Shown: one piece after another, positions 28,168-40,312 of the stretch | How the letters are laid out: every line of letters starts with the position of its first letter | How positions within the stretch are numbered: the stretch's first letter is position 1 | NCBI GenBank assembly: GCA_025716815.1 | Contig: JAIXMN010000006.1 | Location: 744,001 to 808,000 of the forward strand | Origin: Dichotomocladium elegans | Lineage: Eukaryota > Mucoromycota > Mucoromycetes > Mucorales > Lichtheimiaceae | Direction of reading: 5' to 3' | Length of the DNA: 64,000 bases | The notes under the pieces: generated by a model | The model's database searches: none | What the model saw: only the letters and a program-made list of their open reading frames with translations | What the model was told of the DNA's origin: nothing | Program-made: the position numbers and the translations under genes

Positions 28168-28580
28168 AGCGTTCTTATTGACACATAATTACAGAGCACA
28201 TTTTGATCCTCGTCGCTCCGATCTACATGATTTACAGCAGACGCTATTTGGTCTTGCCTGCATCCCCCAACATGGCAATGCTCTCGTTTTTCTTATACGG
28301 CCTGTTCCACACTCCCTTCCTCCATGCCTGTGCTCTTCGATCCGGTCTCAACCTCAACTATCTCTTTGCTCCTCCTCCGTGTAAGTTGCCGTGACCATGG
28401 GCCGCAGGGCGGGTGAAACTGACGCATGCAGGCATTTCTATAGTGAAGATCCTCATTAAGCTCGGACCTCTGTATCGCCCAGCCATGTACGGAGCGGCGA
28501 TGGTCGCCATGTTTGCCACGCGTTACCTTCTAGTAGGCGGCATCATGAACCTCATGCCTCGCAAGGCCTTGCTTTATTAA
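27488..28580 (+). CDS. TMEM164-family multi-pass membrane protein
   Basis: Four exons (27488-27615, 27698-28119, 28195-28380, 28432-28580) encode 294 residues. The order of motifs follows animal TMEM164: WAEKALLGS, then KQTLFMLQPCH with the conserved Pro-Cys-His, SAPEKMISKVLFNFYLHTQW, AALAFPD, FFAEHILILVAPIYMIYSRR and LNLNYLFAPPP. Six or seven hydrophobic segments are visible. Human TMEM164 is an ER-linked acyltransferase implicated in making polyunsaturated ether phospholipids. Whether the fungal protein shares that reaction is inference. Intron 2 (28120-28194) is half GA dinucleotide repeat. It converges on the aldo/keto reductase with a 121-bp gap. Confidence 0.75.
28127..28163. repeat. 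(AG)n microsatellite inside a TMEM164-like intron
   Basis: About 18 AG units begin seven bases after the donor of the 75-nt intron 2, filling the space between the donor and the branch/acceptor region. Confidence 0.9.
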
Positions 28581-28701
28581 TTTTTGTTCTGCATACATTC
28601 ATTCTCATGCCTTTCATAGACAAGCTTTAGCATTTTATTTTTGACCTTGCCCTCTCCCTTCTTCATAATTTCCATCTGTATTTTATTATTAACAAGAGCA
28701 T

Positions 28702-30089
28702 TTATCCATGCTGCCATTCCTTGTTGTTCTCTCCCAGGAAGGCAAACTTGTCGAGCTCGGCGATGTCCTCCGGCGTCAAGAGGAAATTAAGGGCCTTCTC
28801 GTTTTGGCGCACATGCTGTGCTGTGCGCGCACCCGCCAGGGGAATAGTACCCTTTGCGATGCACCAGTTGAGGGCAATCGCGCTTTGTTCGCGATCATAC
28901 TTGGTTGCCATTGCCTTGAGTGTATCAAGTAGGTGTGCTAGCTGGGCCTTGTCAAATTTCTCAAAATGTCTACGTCGGGACTCGGGCCAGGGACCGGTCG
29001 AACCAAATTTGCCGGTCAACAGGCCCATGCCGATGGCTATAGGATCACCATTAAGGATTTTCTTTCCCTCTGCTCCCCGCCCCCGCCCCCGCCCCCTCCC
29101 CACTTTCTCTTATCTACGTGCGTGAATAGGCGAGGACAGCAACCCCAAGCTCGTGGCACAGGTCGATTAGACCAGACTTCTCGGGAATGGTGCGGACAAG
29201 AGAATACGAGATTTGGTTCGATGCTAGCTGAATACCACGCTTCTTGAGCTCGGCGTGCATCTCCCGGACTTCGTCAAGGCCATAGTTGGACACACCGACG
29301 GTGGTCACCAAACCGGCCTGAACAGCGTCTGCAAGTGCGCTTGCTATCGAGTAGGTTAGCATGTCTCGCATCCATGGCAGCTTGACTCCTAATGTGCTAC
29401 GCTTGGCAAGAGCGCGCAAATATACTTGCCGACCACGGATATGGCCACCGGGTGGATCGGTGCATGAATCTGGTAGAGATCCGCCTTTTGCATGCCTAGG
29501 CGGGCGAGTGAGTCTCTCAGGGCCGAGAGTAGGACATCGGGAAACGCGGTACGGTTTTCGGGAAGGTATTTTGTCGCAATAACTTGCTTCTTCTTCTCCT
29601 CCTCGCTGTAGGATTCGCGAAACCGGGAGATCTCGCGCTCGGACTCGCCGTTGCCATATACCTCCGCTGATTACGTAGACAAAGGAACGCGTATTAGGTT
29701 ACAGTTTCCTTCCTTAAAAAAGACAGCGCATACCGGTGTCATAGAACGGAATGCCAAGCTCGTGTGCGACGTCAAAGGCTTCCTTGGCATCTTTTTCCGC
29801 AGCAGGCGTCCAGTTCCACACTATCAGCAGCCCAAGGCATGGCCCACGAGTTCAGTGATCAACTATTCACAATCGAGTTCCATACTTGACGGATGGGATG
29901 TTACCACTTTTGTCGCCCCATTGCCAGCAGCCCACGGCTATATTATATCCATGTCAGATTAGGCCCTTGGCATAGAACGGGGTATCCTGCCTTACCCATT
30001 GGAGGTACTTTGACTTGGCCGGCTAGAACAATCTTGGTATCCTTTGTTGGGACAACGCCCTGTGGCGGTCGGATGGGTGTTTCGCTCAT
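28702..30089 (-). CDS. Aldo/keto reductase
   Basis: Six exons (30089-29996, 29937-29905, 29820-29734, 29666-29430, 29388-29122, 29036-28702) encode 350 residues. NAD(P)H-dependent oxidoreductase of the TIM-barrel aldo/keto reductase family. The catalytic Asp and Tyr are in FYDTAEVYGNG, the Lys in IATKYLP and the His in DLYQIHAP. Later motifs are TTVGVSNYGLDEVREMH, LASNQISYSLV, LAYSPIGMGLLTGKFG and TIPLAGARTAQHV, the last in the NADP-binding region. Introns 4 and 5 are both GC-AG (GCAAGT at 29429-29424; GCACGT at 29121-29116). The second is needed to produce the family motif AYSPxGMGLLTG. A longer start (Met at 30146) would add MKQRMVLLLLFSTSHLKAN and cannot be excluded. Substrate unknown. Confidence 0.9.
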
Positions 30090-31544
30090 GTTAGCTTTCA
30101 GATGAGAAGTAGAGAAAAGGAGGAGGAGGACCATGCGCTGCTTCATTTAAACCTTTTTTGAAGTTGTGACGGTTTGCGTCAACCGTGAGATTCCTTGACG
30201 TCGAATCCCCCAATGCTCTCCATCATCTTAAGAGGATAGTTCTGCCTTATCTGGAAGACTGGATAGCGCTAAAACCAAACGAGGGTGTCCGGAAGCCCAG
30301 AGCCTTGTTTACATGGTCCCTGACTTCTCACTCCCAGCAGGTCAGCCACTTTACTCCCAAGCGGTCTCGCGATGTGACGTATTGTTGGCCACGATGGTGG
30401 GAAAATCACCCCGTTGCCAATGAAAGCCGAGGACTCTGTTTCTAGACTTCGCAGACACAAGCTGATTGCTGCACGCCAAAGCGATTGGGTGTCAGTACCT
30501 CTTTCCCCCTCTCAATTGGGACTTGGCTGGCTTCCTGCCTTCCGCATGTAGAGCTGAGGACGGCAGCTTTCCGCCATGAATGATTTCGAGATTGTCATGA
30601 CATGGTGCAGCCAAGGCTGCAAGAAATATCGCTAGGACACCAAGGATGCTTGGCGGAGCGAGTTGCTCGAGCGCATCCATGCATACCCTCGAGTGGAGAG
30701 CGTAGACTTCTCCCCGTTGAGTAGCGTGGTCATCGCTTAAGTGGATGAGTGGTATTCGATCTGGAAGCGTTATGAAGGTAACTTGTGTAGGTAATATGCC
30801 TTAGAGGACTATCACAATCTGGTGTTTATCCAGGAGGCAGTGCTATTTTGGCGCTCCTATATGCAGATGCTCAAGTTCAAACTGTACAGAAGGTCTGACA
30901 GAGGAGGTTCATCATTCAAGATTGTCTATCTAGGATTCGCCGACAAGGCGTAGCATATAATTTATTCTCTGGTGGCTCCAGCTCGTACGCAGAAGGCCAC
31001 GGTGACCGCAGCCATATTTTTTCTATGTCAGTTATGGCAAATCCGTTTGTATTGTATCCACGAATATCGTTCCCTCCCCTCATGGGTGGTGTCTCCGAAG
31101 GGCGCAGGGGAAGGACCACTTTGTTTCACTTCTTCTAGCTCCGTTAGCAGTTCTCTGGCAGCCAGTGGGGTCCTCAGCGGTGAATGGTGAGGCGTCATAT
31201 CGACCTTTTCAGTGGGTTCATGGATCCAGTAAGCTTGCCTAGTTGTTACTGGCGTGCATTCCTCCGGAACCGAAGCTTTGATATGTCTTCTTTATTAAAT
31301 AAATCGGTTTCACAGAACACACCATTTGTCCCTTTCTTTATGCGGTCTGATTTGTCCGATTTCTACACTGGAGAAGGTTTATGCGAAATCTCTTGCTGAA
31401 AATGAAGTGGCAGTGCACTATGAGGCCGGAACTTTAATAAATTGAAGCATTACTGTATTCGTTATCGTCCCCTTTCACAGCACGAGTCTCCATTCCCCCA
31501 CCCCAGCTTTATAAACCTCGTCCTTACTCTTTCTCTTACGTCGA
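30090..31544. other. Intergenic between aldo/keto reductase and SNT1-like gene
   Basis: About 1.45 kb. Only short open frames without recognisable motifs (for example 30185-30445 plus and 30680-30492 minus). Holds the promoters of the two divergent flanking genes. Confidence 0.5.
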
Positions 31545-34500
31545 ATGAGCGTTGCTGGCTCGACATCGTCGCGAGGAACTACCAAGTCAAGGTCCCGATC
31601 CCGATCGAGGTCCAGGTCTCCATCCTACAGCGATGGCCGTTATGCGCATCATCGTTACAATGTCCCACGTTACGATTCTTACTTCAGCTATCGGCTGAGA
31701 AGTCAGATGCCCGCCCCCATGGAAGACTACAGGGATCTCAGGGATCGAGATCGCATTGTGCCGAGAGATGACAGATATCCACCGCGAAGTCGAGAGAGGT
31801 ATAAAGAAGGTGGAGAAGAATTCCTCGGACGACGTCTGACCGGATGACTGCTCTGCTTTCATTCTCTTCTTCACGTAGAGATGCTCGTTATTCTCGCTAT
31901 TACCGCGATGAAATGCCCCCCTCACACTATTATTCTCCATCTTCGATGCCGCCATCGAGGGAATATGCCAAGTACTCGTCAAATTCGTTTCGCCGTGAAC
32001 GTAAGTGCGGCAATTCAGCACTTCAGCGACTGTGCAGCTTTAGGCCGGTGCCTTGATGATATAAATAATTATCCTTTTGAATAGCGAGTTTGGACCAATC
32101 AAAAGATAATAAGAACCACCCACCAATCCCAAGTAATGGCAGAGATGCTAAAGAGGACGGCAACTCTGGAAGCGCCAGTGCCAATGTCAGCTCTAGCATA
32201 GGCGTTAGCACCAATAGCCGGCAATCAAGCGGCAGCGGCGTCCTACTCGATTCGTATACGCCAACCCCGCCTCGATACAACGATTGGCACCGCGATAGAG
32301 ACAGGGAGAGGGAACGAGAGCGTCGATATAGGGAAGATGACCATCGGTGGCGAGACTTGCGTGATCGCGACAAGTAAGCCATTGTTTCATCTTCGCCCCC
32401 ATGACCGGATCATTCATGTTTTCCTTCGCTTGCTCTTGGCAGTTATATAGGGAGGTATGAATCTTCTGCTTATGGCAATCCTCCTCCGCCTGCCCCACCT
32501 CCCCCACTTGCTCCGCCATATGCCCCTCCTTTTGGAGGCGACTCATATCGACCTGACCGTGATCGAGATCGCGACATACCCCCATCGCCAAGTGCTCCTC
32601 ATCCATACTATGATCGTGAGCGTTTGGATGATCGTGACTTTTATAGGCCTATGCCCCGGAATTCGCTGCCACTTGAGTCGGAGCGCTTTCGGCGGCCCAT
32701 CCGGACCTGGGGCCCTAGCAATCGAGAGAGGGATCGCGAAAGCAGTACAAAGAGCCCAAGAGGCTCGGCTCCTCTCGGGAGCATTCCACCCTGGGCGACA
32801 CCACGGAGCCGAGATGAAATCCAACGGCAAGAAGGATCGCGGGATGGGATAGCCCAAGAAAAGCAGCAGCCATCAGAAAAACAGAACGATCATGGTAGGA
32901 CGATAACTGGAAAGCACAACACATTCATAAAGCTCATTTCCTTCAATTCATGAAGGAGCAGCAGCAGCAGCCGAGCTTCATGACTCGTCAAAGCTAATTA
33001 GAGACCAAGGCGAGCCTGGTAAAAAGACTGATCTGATGGACGATTCAAACGATAAGCGACCAATACCTCCTACTCCAGAGGCAGGAACGAAAGAGCCGGA
33101 CACAAGCCAGCCTGTTGAAAAAGACGGACAAATCCCGGCCAAACAGCTTGCCGATGACCATAGTCGGCAAAAGACTGTTCCCGACATCGCCGCTGTTGAT
33201 ACGAAACCAGCGAATGATCATCTCAGAGAGATGCCACTAACATCGCCTGTTGAGCAAGAAGCGCTGTCACCGACACGAAATACCGATATATCGCCAGCCA
33301 CGGCTGATGAAGGGCAAGATCAGTTAGGAGAGAAACCAAAACAATCGCTTCCATCGAACGTGGAATCCGAGATTACGCACGGCATCATCTTTGATAATGA
33401 CTCGCTACTAGACCGTGAGCTCACACAGCAAAAGATTGTGGAACGTATTGGTCAAATCGAGAATGATATCACCATGTACGAAGAGATGCTCGAAGAGGTC
33501 ATCAAGCGCGACGAACAGAGTAAGCAAGAAAGGTCTTCAGAAAGTGGACTGGCTGGGGCCGATGACCTGCAACAGGAGGAAGATGAGGAACAAGAGGCAG
33601 CAAAGCAGCAAGCGCTACAGGTGATTAGTGAAGGGACTCAGTCTGCTCCTAGGGTCGACATCGAGAATCTATCGCTCAGAACATCACCAATCATGCGCAA
33701 GAAACCACAGTTGCTGATCAATCAGATTCGATCTTACGATGAAACAGACGATATGCTCTGCGAGAAATTATTGATGGACAACAATAAAACCGCCAAAGAA
33801 AGCTCGGCGATGTGTGGCGGATGGCAGGGTCGGCGAGATGATCCTGAGACGTGGACAGATGAAAGCGAATGGAAAAAACCTCTCTATACCAAGATTGAGG
33901 ATTATCCCTGCTTCAAGGATAATGTAAAGAATTTTACAAAAGTGAAGATGGCCGTTGCCGTGGCAATTGTGTCGCAAAAACAACTCCTTGAACAAAAGGA
34001 GATCCGACTAAAGCGAGAATACAAGCGTTTGTATGAATCCTGGAAGAAACGAAACCTTGCGTTGGATCGGATTCGAGAACAAGAATCCCGGTCGTCAGAT
34101 AAGTTTGGTCGGTCTGGTTCGCGGCGGCGCGGCGACGAAGAAGCTGAAGATAATGCGGATGGGGTTGTGTTTAACAGCGAACACGATGTGCTTCGATTCG
34201 GCGCGGAAGGAGCAGGGACTCCCTATTACAATGGGTCCAGTAAGCGTTCGCGGACGTCTGATGCTGTACGGTCCGAGGCAGAACTACTTGAGATTATCCA
34301 ATCATTAGAAACGGCTGACATGAGGAACCCTGAATTACGTGCTGCTAAGACGACTGCCACCATTCCGCCCATGATCCTCGATGTTAAGGAGCGGATGCGA
34401 ACCTTTGACGATCGCAGTGGCCTTGTGCTCGATCCAATGACATATTATCACACGGGACATGACACTGAGGACAACTGGACCCAGCAGGAAATGATCGTAT

Positions 34501-36584
34501 TTATGGAAAGCTATATGCAGTACCCAAAACAATTTGACAAGATTGCTGCGGCGATCGGAACAAAGACCGCACCACAGTGTGTGCTTCTTTACTACCGTAA
34601 GAAAAAGAAGATTGATTTTAAGGCGCTTGTCAACAAAGGCCGTCGTGGCAAAGCCGCCAAGCGCCGTGATCGACTCGCTGAAGCGATCCGACGCGCGACA
34701 GGCGGCTCGGATATCACTACCCTCAAAGCAAAAAGCAAAGGATCTTCGCTCATGACGGACATTGGCGAAGCACAAGTAACCCGTCGGGCGAAGCAAAAGG
34801 AGTCTGAGCGGAAAAGCCGCGAGCTCCGAGACTTGGAAGAGGCCAATGCGTACTGGGACGGGGTGAATGAACGAAGGCGGATGAAACGACCTAATGCAAC
34901 TGGATCTAACGCACAACTCCAGCAGCAGCAACAGCAGTCGTCTTCCTCCTCCTTGATGTCTGCTCCTGGAGTATCTACAGAAGATACGCGTGACAGACGT
35001 CGGTTTTCTCGGCGCAAGGGGCGGTCACCACGGGTTCTAGGCGACACAAATGAAGATCCATACGTTGAGACTGAGGAGGGGGATGTGATGGACCGAGGGT
35101 TGGCGCCCACAGCCAAATGGACAGAGAAGGACAAGCAGGCTGCAGTGGAAGCGTTTAAGCAGCACGGCCGTAATTTCGTGCATGTGGCCTCCCTGGTAGG
35201 CACAAAGACTGAAGATCAGTGCCGGAACTTTTATCATAATTTCAAACGCAAATATGGCCCAAATGCTTTTGATGAAGAATCTGACATATCGTTGGTAGCA
35301 ACATCTGAAGGAGAGACTTTGGCGCCACTCGCCTCAGGGGTTCTTAAAGCCGATGAGCAAGATGTAGCAGCGACGTTGATGGGCATGTCTGAAATTGAAG
35401 CAGCGAAGCCCGTTTCTGGACATATACGGACCATGTCAACCCAATTCGAGGATCAGAAGATATCCGAATCTTCTTCTGATTCAGGCGTGCGCCAGCAACA
35501 TAGGAGAGCACGTACATCGTCCGGCAAAGTGATAGATAAGAGCATGCTAGAAGAGTGGATGGATGCCGAATTCTCGGGGCGAAATAGCACCATTGCCAAT
35601 GGTGCTACAGGTCGCAGATCAGGACGCATAGCCTCGACTTCGCTGTCATGTGATACTCCGAGGCGCCCAGCTTATTCATCATACTGGTCCGTGTCGGAGC
35701 GCAAGGATTTCTTGCAGCTCCTTGAGAAGTACGGGCGAGACTGGGACAAGTTGTCAAGTGCACTGGTAACAAAGACTGCGATCCAAGTGCGCAATTTTTA
35801 TATGAACAACAACGACAAAATGCAACTCGACAAAATTGTGAAGCGGCATTTGCAAGCCAAGCAGAAACAGGAGGATGAGCAGCAGCAGCAGCAATCAGCA
35901 CTGTCGCAAATGGCCGGTGGCAGTGCGGGCGTAGAGGGCGAGGAGTACCCTGCTCCAACAAAATATTCTGAGGTCCCGGGGTCCTCCAAATCGACTATTA
36001 TGTATCAGACACGCTTCCCAAGTCTGGCAGAGGCTACGGAGCAGCATCAACACCGACAGCAAAGATCTGCCTCCCCTTTTGTCGCTACTGCTCCTCCACC
36101 GCTACCCCATCATGTTGGCCATCACTCTCCTACCCCTCCCCCTCCCCTAGGACCCCGGGTCGGATACTTCTCACCCCAGTCGCCATCCTCTTCTGTACCA
36201 CCATCTCCGGCATCCGTACCACCCAGACAGCATTCCCAGCCATCGCATTCAGTAATGATCCATGGTTATGGCCCGAACCCATATGCACCTCCTACGTCAT
36301 CTTCATACACCAACCCTGCACATCACCATCGAACCCATCCATTACAACACCCAATAGCCAGTGTACATGAAGTCGTTTATCCATCTCATCCATTGCATCC
36401 AGTAGGCCCACCTCCTGTTGCCACGGCTCCAGCTGTGGTAACAGCTCTGCCGCAGCAACGAAGCCCATATAGGGCAGTGACCAGCAATTCCGAAACTACC
36501 TCATCCGTCACTAAGGTAGCAGACCTGCTCAACAATGATGAGCCAGCAGACCAGAGCAAGAGTTGGGAATCTTGGTTTTCCTAG
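31545..36584 (+). CDS. SNT1: Snt1/NCoR-like corepressor with three SANT domains
   Basis: Five exons (31545-31798, 31879-32000, 32085-32373, 32443-32894, 32956-36584) encode 1581 residues. The N-terminal 370 residues are rich in RS, DR and ER dipeptides (KSRSRSRSRSRSPSYSDG; RDRDRERERERRYRED). A helical stretch (QQKIVERIGQIENDITMYEE) may be the Set3/HDAC-contact region. Three SANT domains follow: about 876-930 (NWTQQEMIVFMESYMQYPKQ), about 1092-1140 (KWTEKDKQAAVEAFKQHGRN) and about 1278-1330 (YWSVSERKDFLQLLEKYGRD). The tail is Gln, Pro and His-rich and ends DQSKSWESWFS. Yeast Snt1 and animal NCoR/SMRT scaffold histone deacetylases (Set3C, HDAC3) in the nucleus. The first two SANTs align with the paired SANTs of that family; the third is unusual. 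All introns are GT-AG. Confidence 0.85.
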
Positions 36585-37076
36585 CAATCTTATTATCCTA
36601 CTTATTATTATACCTTGTATTCTACGCAAAGATTCTCTTTGAGATGGGGGGATCACATAAGCTGTATCTTGCCTTTTTTTTATACAAAATTACTTGGCGT
36701 ATAAACATTCTCACGGGCGCGTGCTTAAAGTTTCCTGGGATTTATCCATTTTTATTGTATCGCATCAATGTGGGGTCGTACAGCCTCAAAAAAACCAAAC
36801 AAAAAAAATCACCTCTTGTTCTCCTTCCATGTTTCGTGTGTTATCTAAATGGTTACACCCGACTTAGACAGAAGGTCATCGGTGCTTTTCTTCTTTTTTA
36901 ATAATGGATAGATTCGGAATCGCCAGACTTTAAAACGGTTTACAAATATGCTTCACCATCCCCCCTAAAACTCACTCCCCCCCACACACACACACACTTT
37001 TTTTTTGATATAATAGACAATAAAGGATGGTGGCTTTCTTTACGTTTCTCTTTCTCCTACACATATATCCCGATCA
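36585..37076. other. Intergenic between SNT1-like and AVT1-like genes
   Basis: 492 bp: the SNT1-like 3' region and the transporter promoter, with C, CA and T tracts at about 36976-37007. No gene. Confidence 0.6.
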
Positions 37077-39209
37077 ATGGATTCCTCCCCAGAAGATTCA
37101 CTTAGCAACAAGGCAGCGCCCATCCCGATTCGAGTGCCAAACAACGCTAATCCTGGATATGGCTCTATATCATCTGCCACGGGGTGGAGTGGGACCGAGA
37201 CGCCGTACTATAGTGCACGAGATGAGCATCCATACATGTCTCGCATTGGCACATTTGCCGAATCTTATACCCGGGCCACGATGCTCTACATGGCCGAGAA
37301 TCTGTCGACTAGTTTTGAGGAGAGTCATGCTGGCGTGAGTCGGATCATGACGGCAGATGAAAGCACCCAGGACGGGTTAAAGTAAGCAAGAAGAAAGCAG
37401 AGCAGTGGGATAGTGGGGGAGGGTTACAATATTTTTTTTTTTTTTTCACCAAATGGACCAAACAAAAAAAAAAAAAAAAGACCACCGGTACGAATAGGAG
37501 GGCTTGAACGGACCATATCACAGCGCACAGCCAGCTTTGATCCCGAAGTCACCGGGCTCCTGCCCCCTCTTTCCCGGCCCAACACGGTTGCATCCATCAT
37601 ATCCCATCAGCTCAAGCTCGAGCCGGTGGTGGCCATCAAATCCACATTTGCACAGACGGTTTTCAATGCGATGAATGTGCTCATTGGCGTGGGCATCCTC
37701 GCGTTTCCTTTGGCATTCCGATACGCAGGCTGGCTCATAGGCTCCCTGATCTTTGCCTTCTGTGCGATCGGCACGAATTACACCGCAAAGCTTCTGGCCC
37801 GGTGCCTCGACGCAGTGCACGGTGCTTCGACGTACGGCGATATTGGCCTGGGCGCATTTGGTGAGCGTGGCAAGGCTTTTATCGGTTCTGTCTTTTATGT
37901 GGAATTGGCGACCATGGCGTGAGTAGTCCGGGGAGGGAGCTGGCTGACACGAGAGAGAGAGGGGGGGTGGGGATGAGCGAAAGGATTTGGTTTGATGTTT
38001 CCCCCCCACCCTAACCTTGGCCTATGGATGGTGGGGCTTTTTAAAACCGGATGACCTCCATTTGAAATTTTTAGGGTTGCCATGATCACATTGCTCGGAG
38101 ACGGACTCCAGGCGCTGTATCCTAATCTGGATCTGGTCACATCCCGGATCTTGTGTTTTGTTTTGATGACACCCTTCGAGTTCTTCCCGCTCCGCAAGCT
38201 ATCTGTCGCAAGTCTGATAGGGATCATTAGTTGCATGAGTCTGGTGATCATCGTGCTGGTGGATGGTCTGTCCAAGCAGGAACAACCCGGAAGTCTCTGG
38301 GATCCCATGGTAAAACCCATGCGGGGCAACGGCAAGCGAAGCATGGACTTATATCTGCAATGCTAGGCAACAGAGTGGATTCCCGCCGATCTTTCGCGCG
38401 TACCCCTGAGCATCGGCCTGATGATGGCCGGATTTGCAGGCCATGCTGTTTTTCCAGCAATCTATCGTGACATGGAAAATCCGAAAGATTATGACAAGAT
38501 GGTCAATATAACCTATTTCCTGACCACGCTTGTCTATTTTGTCATGGCCGCGGCAGGATACTTTATGTTTGGCTCGGAAACAATGCAGGAGGCGAGTTGC
38601 ACCCTTTTTTTTTTCTTGGGGGGTGGGGAAGTTGAGAATGGAGACGAGAGGAAAGGGCGCTGATTCCGTTTATCACATAGATTACGCAAAATTTGGGCAT
38701 GACAGAAGGGTATTTTACGGTGCTGAACAAAGTGGCATTGTGGCTGGTGGTGATTACGCCTACTGCAAAGTTTGCATTGATTATGAACCCTCTTCATGTT
38801 GCTTTCGAGCTCTCGGTATCAAGCCGGCACGCTATCGAGCGGTGGCTCGAAAGCGCAGCATGGAAACATGGGATGTTCCGTGCGGTGAGTCGAATCAGTT
38901 TGACGGTGGTCTTTGTGTACATTGCTATTGTTTTCCCTGGTTTTGATCGAGTGATGGCAAGTGTCTATGAAAAAAGAAAGCAAGTCCAATGGGCCGGTGC
39001 ACTGACACCCTGATCTGTACATTTAGTCATTGCTTGGCGCGCTGTTCAGCTTTTGCATCTCGATCATCTTCCCGCTCTTATGCTATCAGCGGTTCTACGG
39101 CTCATCGACCTCAACGGCCAGAACTGCCCTTCATATGGCCCTACTAGCGGTGGGGATGACCATGGCAGTCCTTGGTACTGCGTGGAGTTTCCTGCCCAAT
39201 GACGATTAG
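37077..39209 (+). CDS. Amino-acid transporter, AVT1-like (AAAP family)
   Basis: Six exons (37077-37381, 37481-37918, 38075-38309, 38367-38591, 38681-38956, 39027-39209) encode 553 residues. A hydrophilic N-terminus of about 155 residues precedes eleven or so membrane helices. TM1 reads FAQTVFNAMNVLIGVGILAF, close to yeast Avt1, followed by VAMITLLGDGLQALYP, GLMMAGFAGHAVFPAIYRDM, YFVMAAAGYFMFGSE and FDRVMSLLGALFSFCISIIF. Avt1 proteins take neutral amino acids into the vacuole by proton exchange; the vacuolar location here is inferred. Introns 4 (GCGAGT at 38592) and 5 (GCAAGT at 38957) are GC-AG; no GT donor keeps the frame. Same strand as SNT1-like upstream. Confidence 0.9.
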
Positions 39210-39370
39210 TTTTACCATACCTGAACTTTGTTCCACTATGTGCATGTGCCTCGGTTTCACAGGGGGGGTGGTTGTGTGGTGGGAAGGTCTATCGCCAATA
39301 AAAAAAACTTTGCCCACCACATCGTTTCTATCGTTCACCTTCTTTTTTTTTTTTTCCTTCTCCTCCATCG

Positions 39371-39694
39371 ATGGACACTTCTTCCAGATCTCCTCCATTA
39401 CTCCGCCATCCTATACCGCAGCGAGTGACCCCATCAGCGACAGCTTTTCAACGAGCCGGAGGAATCCTCCGCTCATATCCAACCAGTGTTCCTCCTCCTG
39501 ACTGTCGAACCGCATCTCCCATTATCCACAAAACACGACCCCGATCATCTGTCCACTTCTCGACAGACCCGCCTCAGGTGTTCCAGTATCCTGCAGCGCC
39601 GCATGACAACGACAGAGAATCACCACGGCCAAAAGCAAAGCTCTTCTTACCGTGGTCCGATCCAAATGCCGCCTCGACAACGTCATCAGCGTGA
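39371..39694 (+). CDS. Small hypothetical protein with VHFSTDPPQVFQYP motif
   Basis: An intronless frame of 107 residues. Ser/Pro-rich, with one distinctive stretch, RSSVHFSTDPPQVFQYP, that resembles short V-x-F/PP-x-V-x-x-Y linear motifs of regulatory fungal proteins, including RVxF-like phosphatase docking sites. It ends WSDPNAASTTSSA. It lies between the transporter and PHF5A in the same orientation. Family unknown; the composition is compatible with coding but not proof. Confidence 0.45.
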   Translation: MDTSSRSPPLLRHPIPQRVTPSATAFQRAGGILRSYPTSVPPPDCRTASPIIHKTRPRSSVHFSTDPPQVFQYPAAPHDNDRESPRPKAKLFLPWSDPNAASTTSSA

Positions 39695-40312
39695 CTGGTT
39701 AAAAGCATTGCGGAGCTTTATTTTATCTGTTTTTTTTTTTTTTTTGCGTCAAAAAGGGCGCGCGGTGGGGCTCAAGGCACAGAGGCTTTTTTTTTCCCCT
39801 CTTTTCATAAAACAAAAAGGTAAAGCTCCATTTCTTTTTTCTTTTATATATACATCCAACAAGGCACTTTCGAAGCTTTCCGAGTGAATCATCATATGTC
39901 TCGGGAAGTCAAAAAGCGGCCAAGATCCCTTCATCTTTTGTTTCTTTTTTTTTTTCTGAGAAAAAGAAGAAAACAACTGACGCGTTTTATCATTTATAGA
40001 GCTACGTTTCACGGAAGATACCTGGCGTTCCCTTCTCAAGGGCACCCGATGAAACGTCGATCATTTGTACATAACTTACATTCTACTTGATAATGTTGAA
40101 TAGCAATAAAAAAAAGAGAGAGTATTTAGCAAAGTAACCAGTTCCCACTTTGGGGTGAGGGGGAAAAGGGGAGCGTGTGCGCCGAGAGTGGGGGAAACCA
40201 ATGGAGAGGGTGGGTACCCAAAATGGGCGTCCCTCTTTTTTTTTTTTTTTTTCCTTGTTTTCTAGATATCATAAAATTTATATACTTCGTTTCCTTTCAC
40301 ACAAACGCACAT

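Noticed and set aside
30090..30146. N-terminal extension of the aldo/keto reductase (hydrophobic, signal-like)
   Set aside because: Not needed for the fold, and the Met at 30089 has a good context. Left as an alternative in the feature entry.
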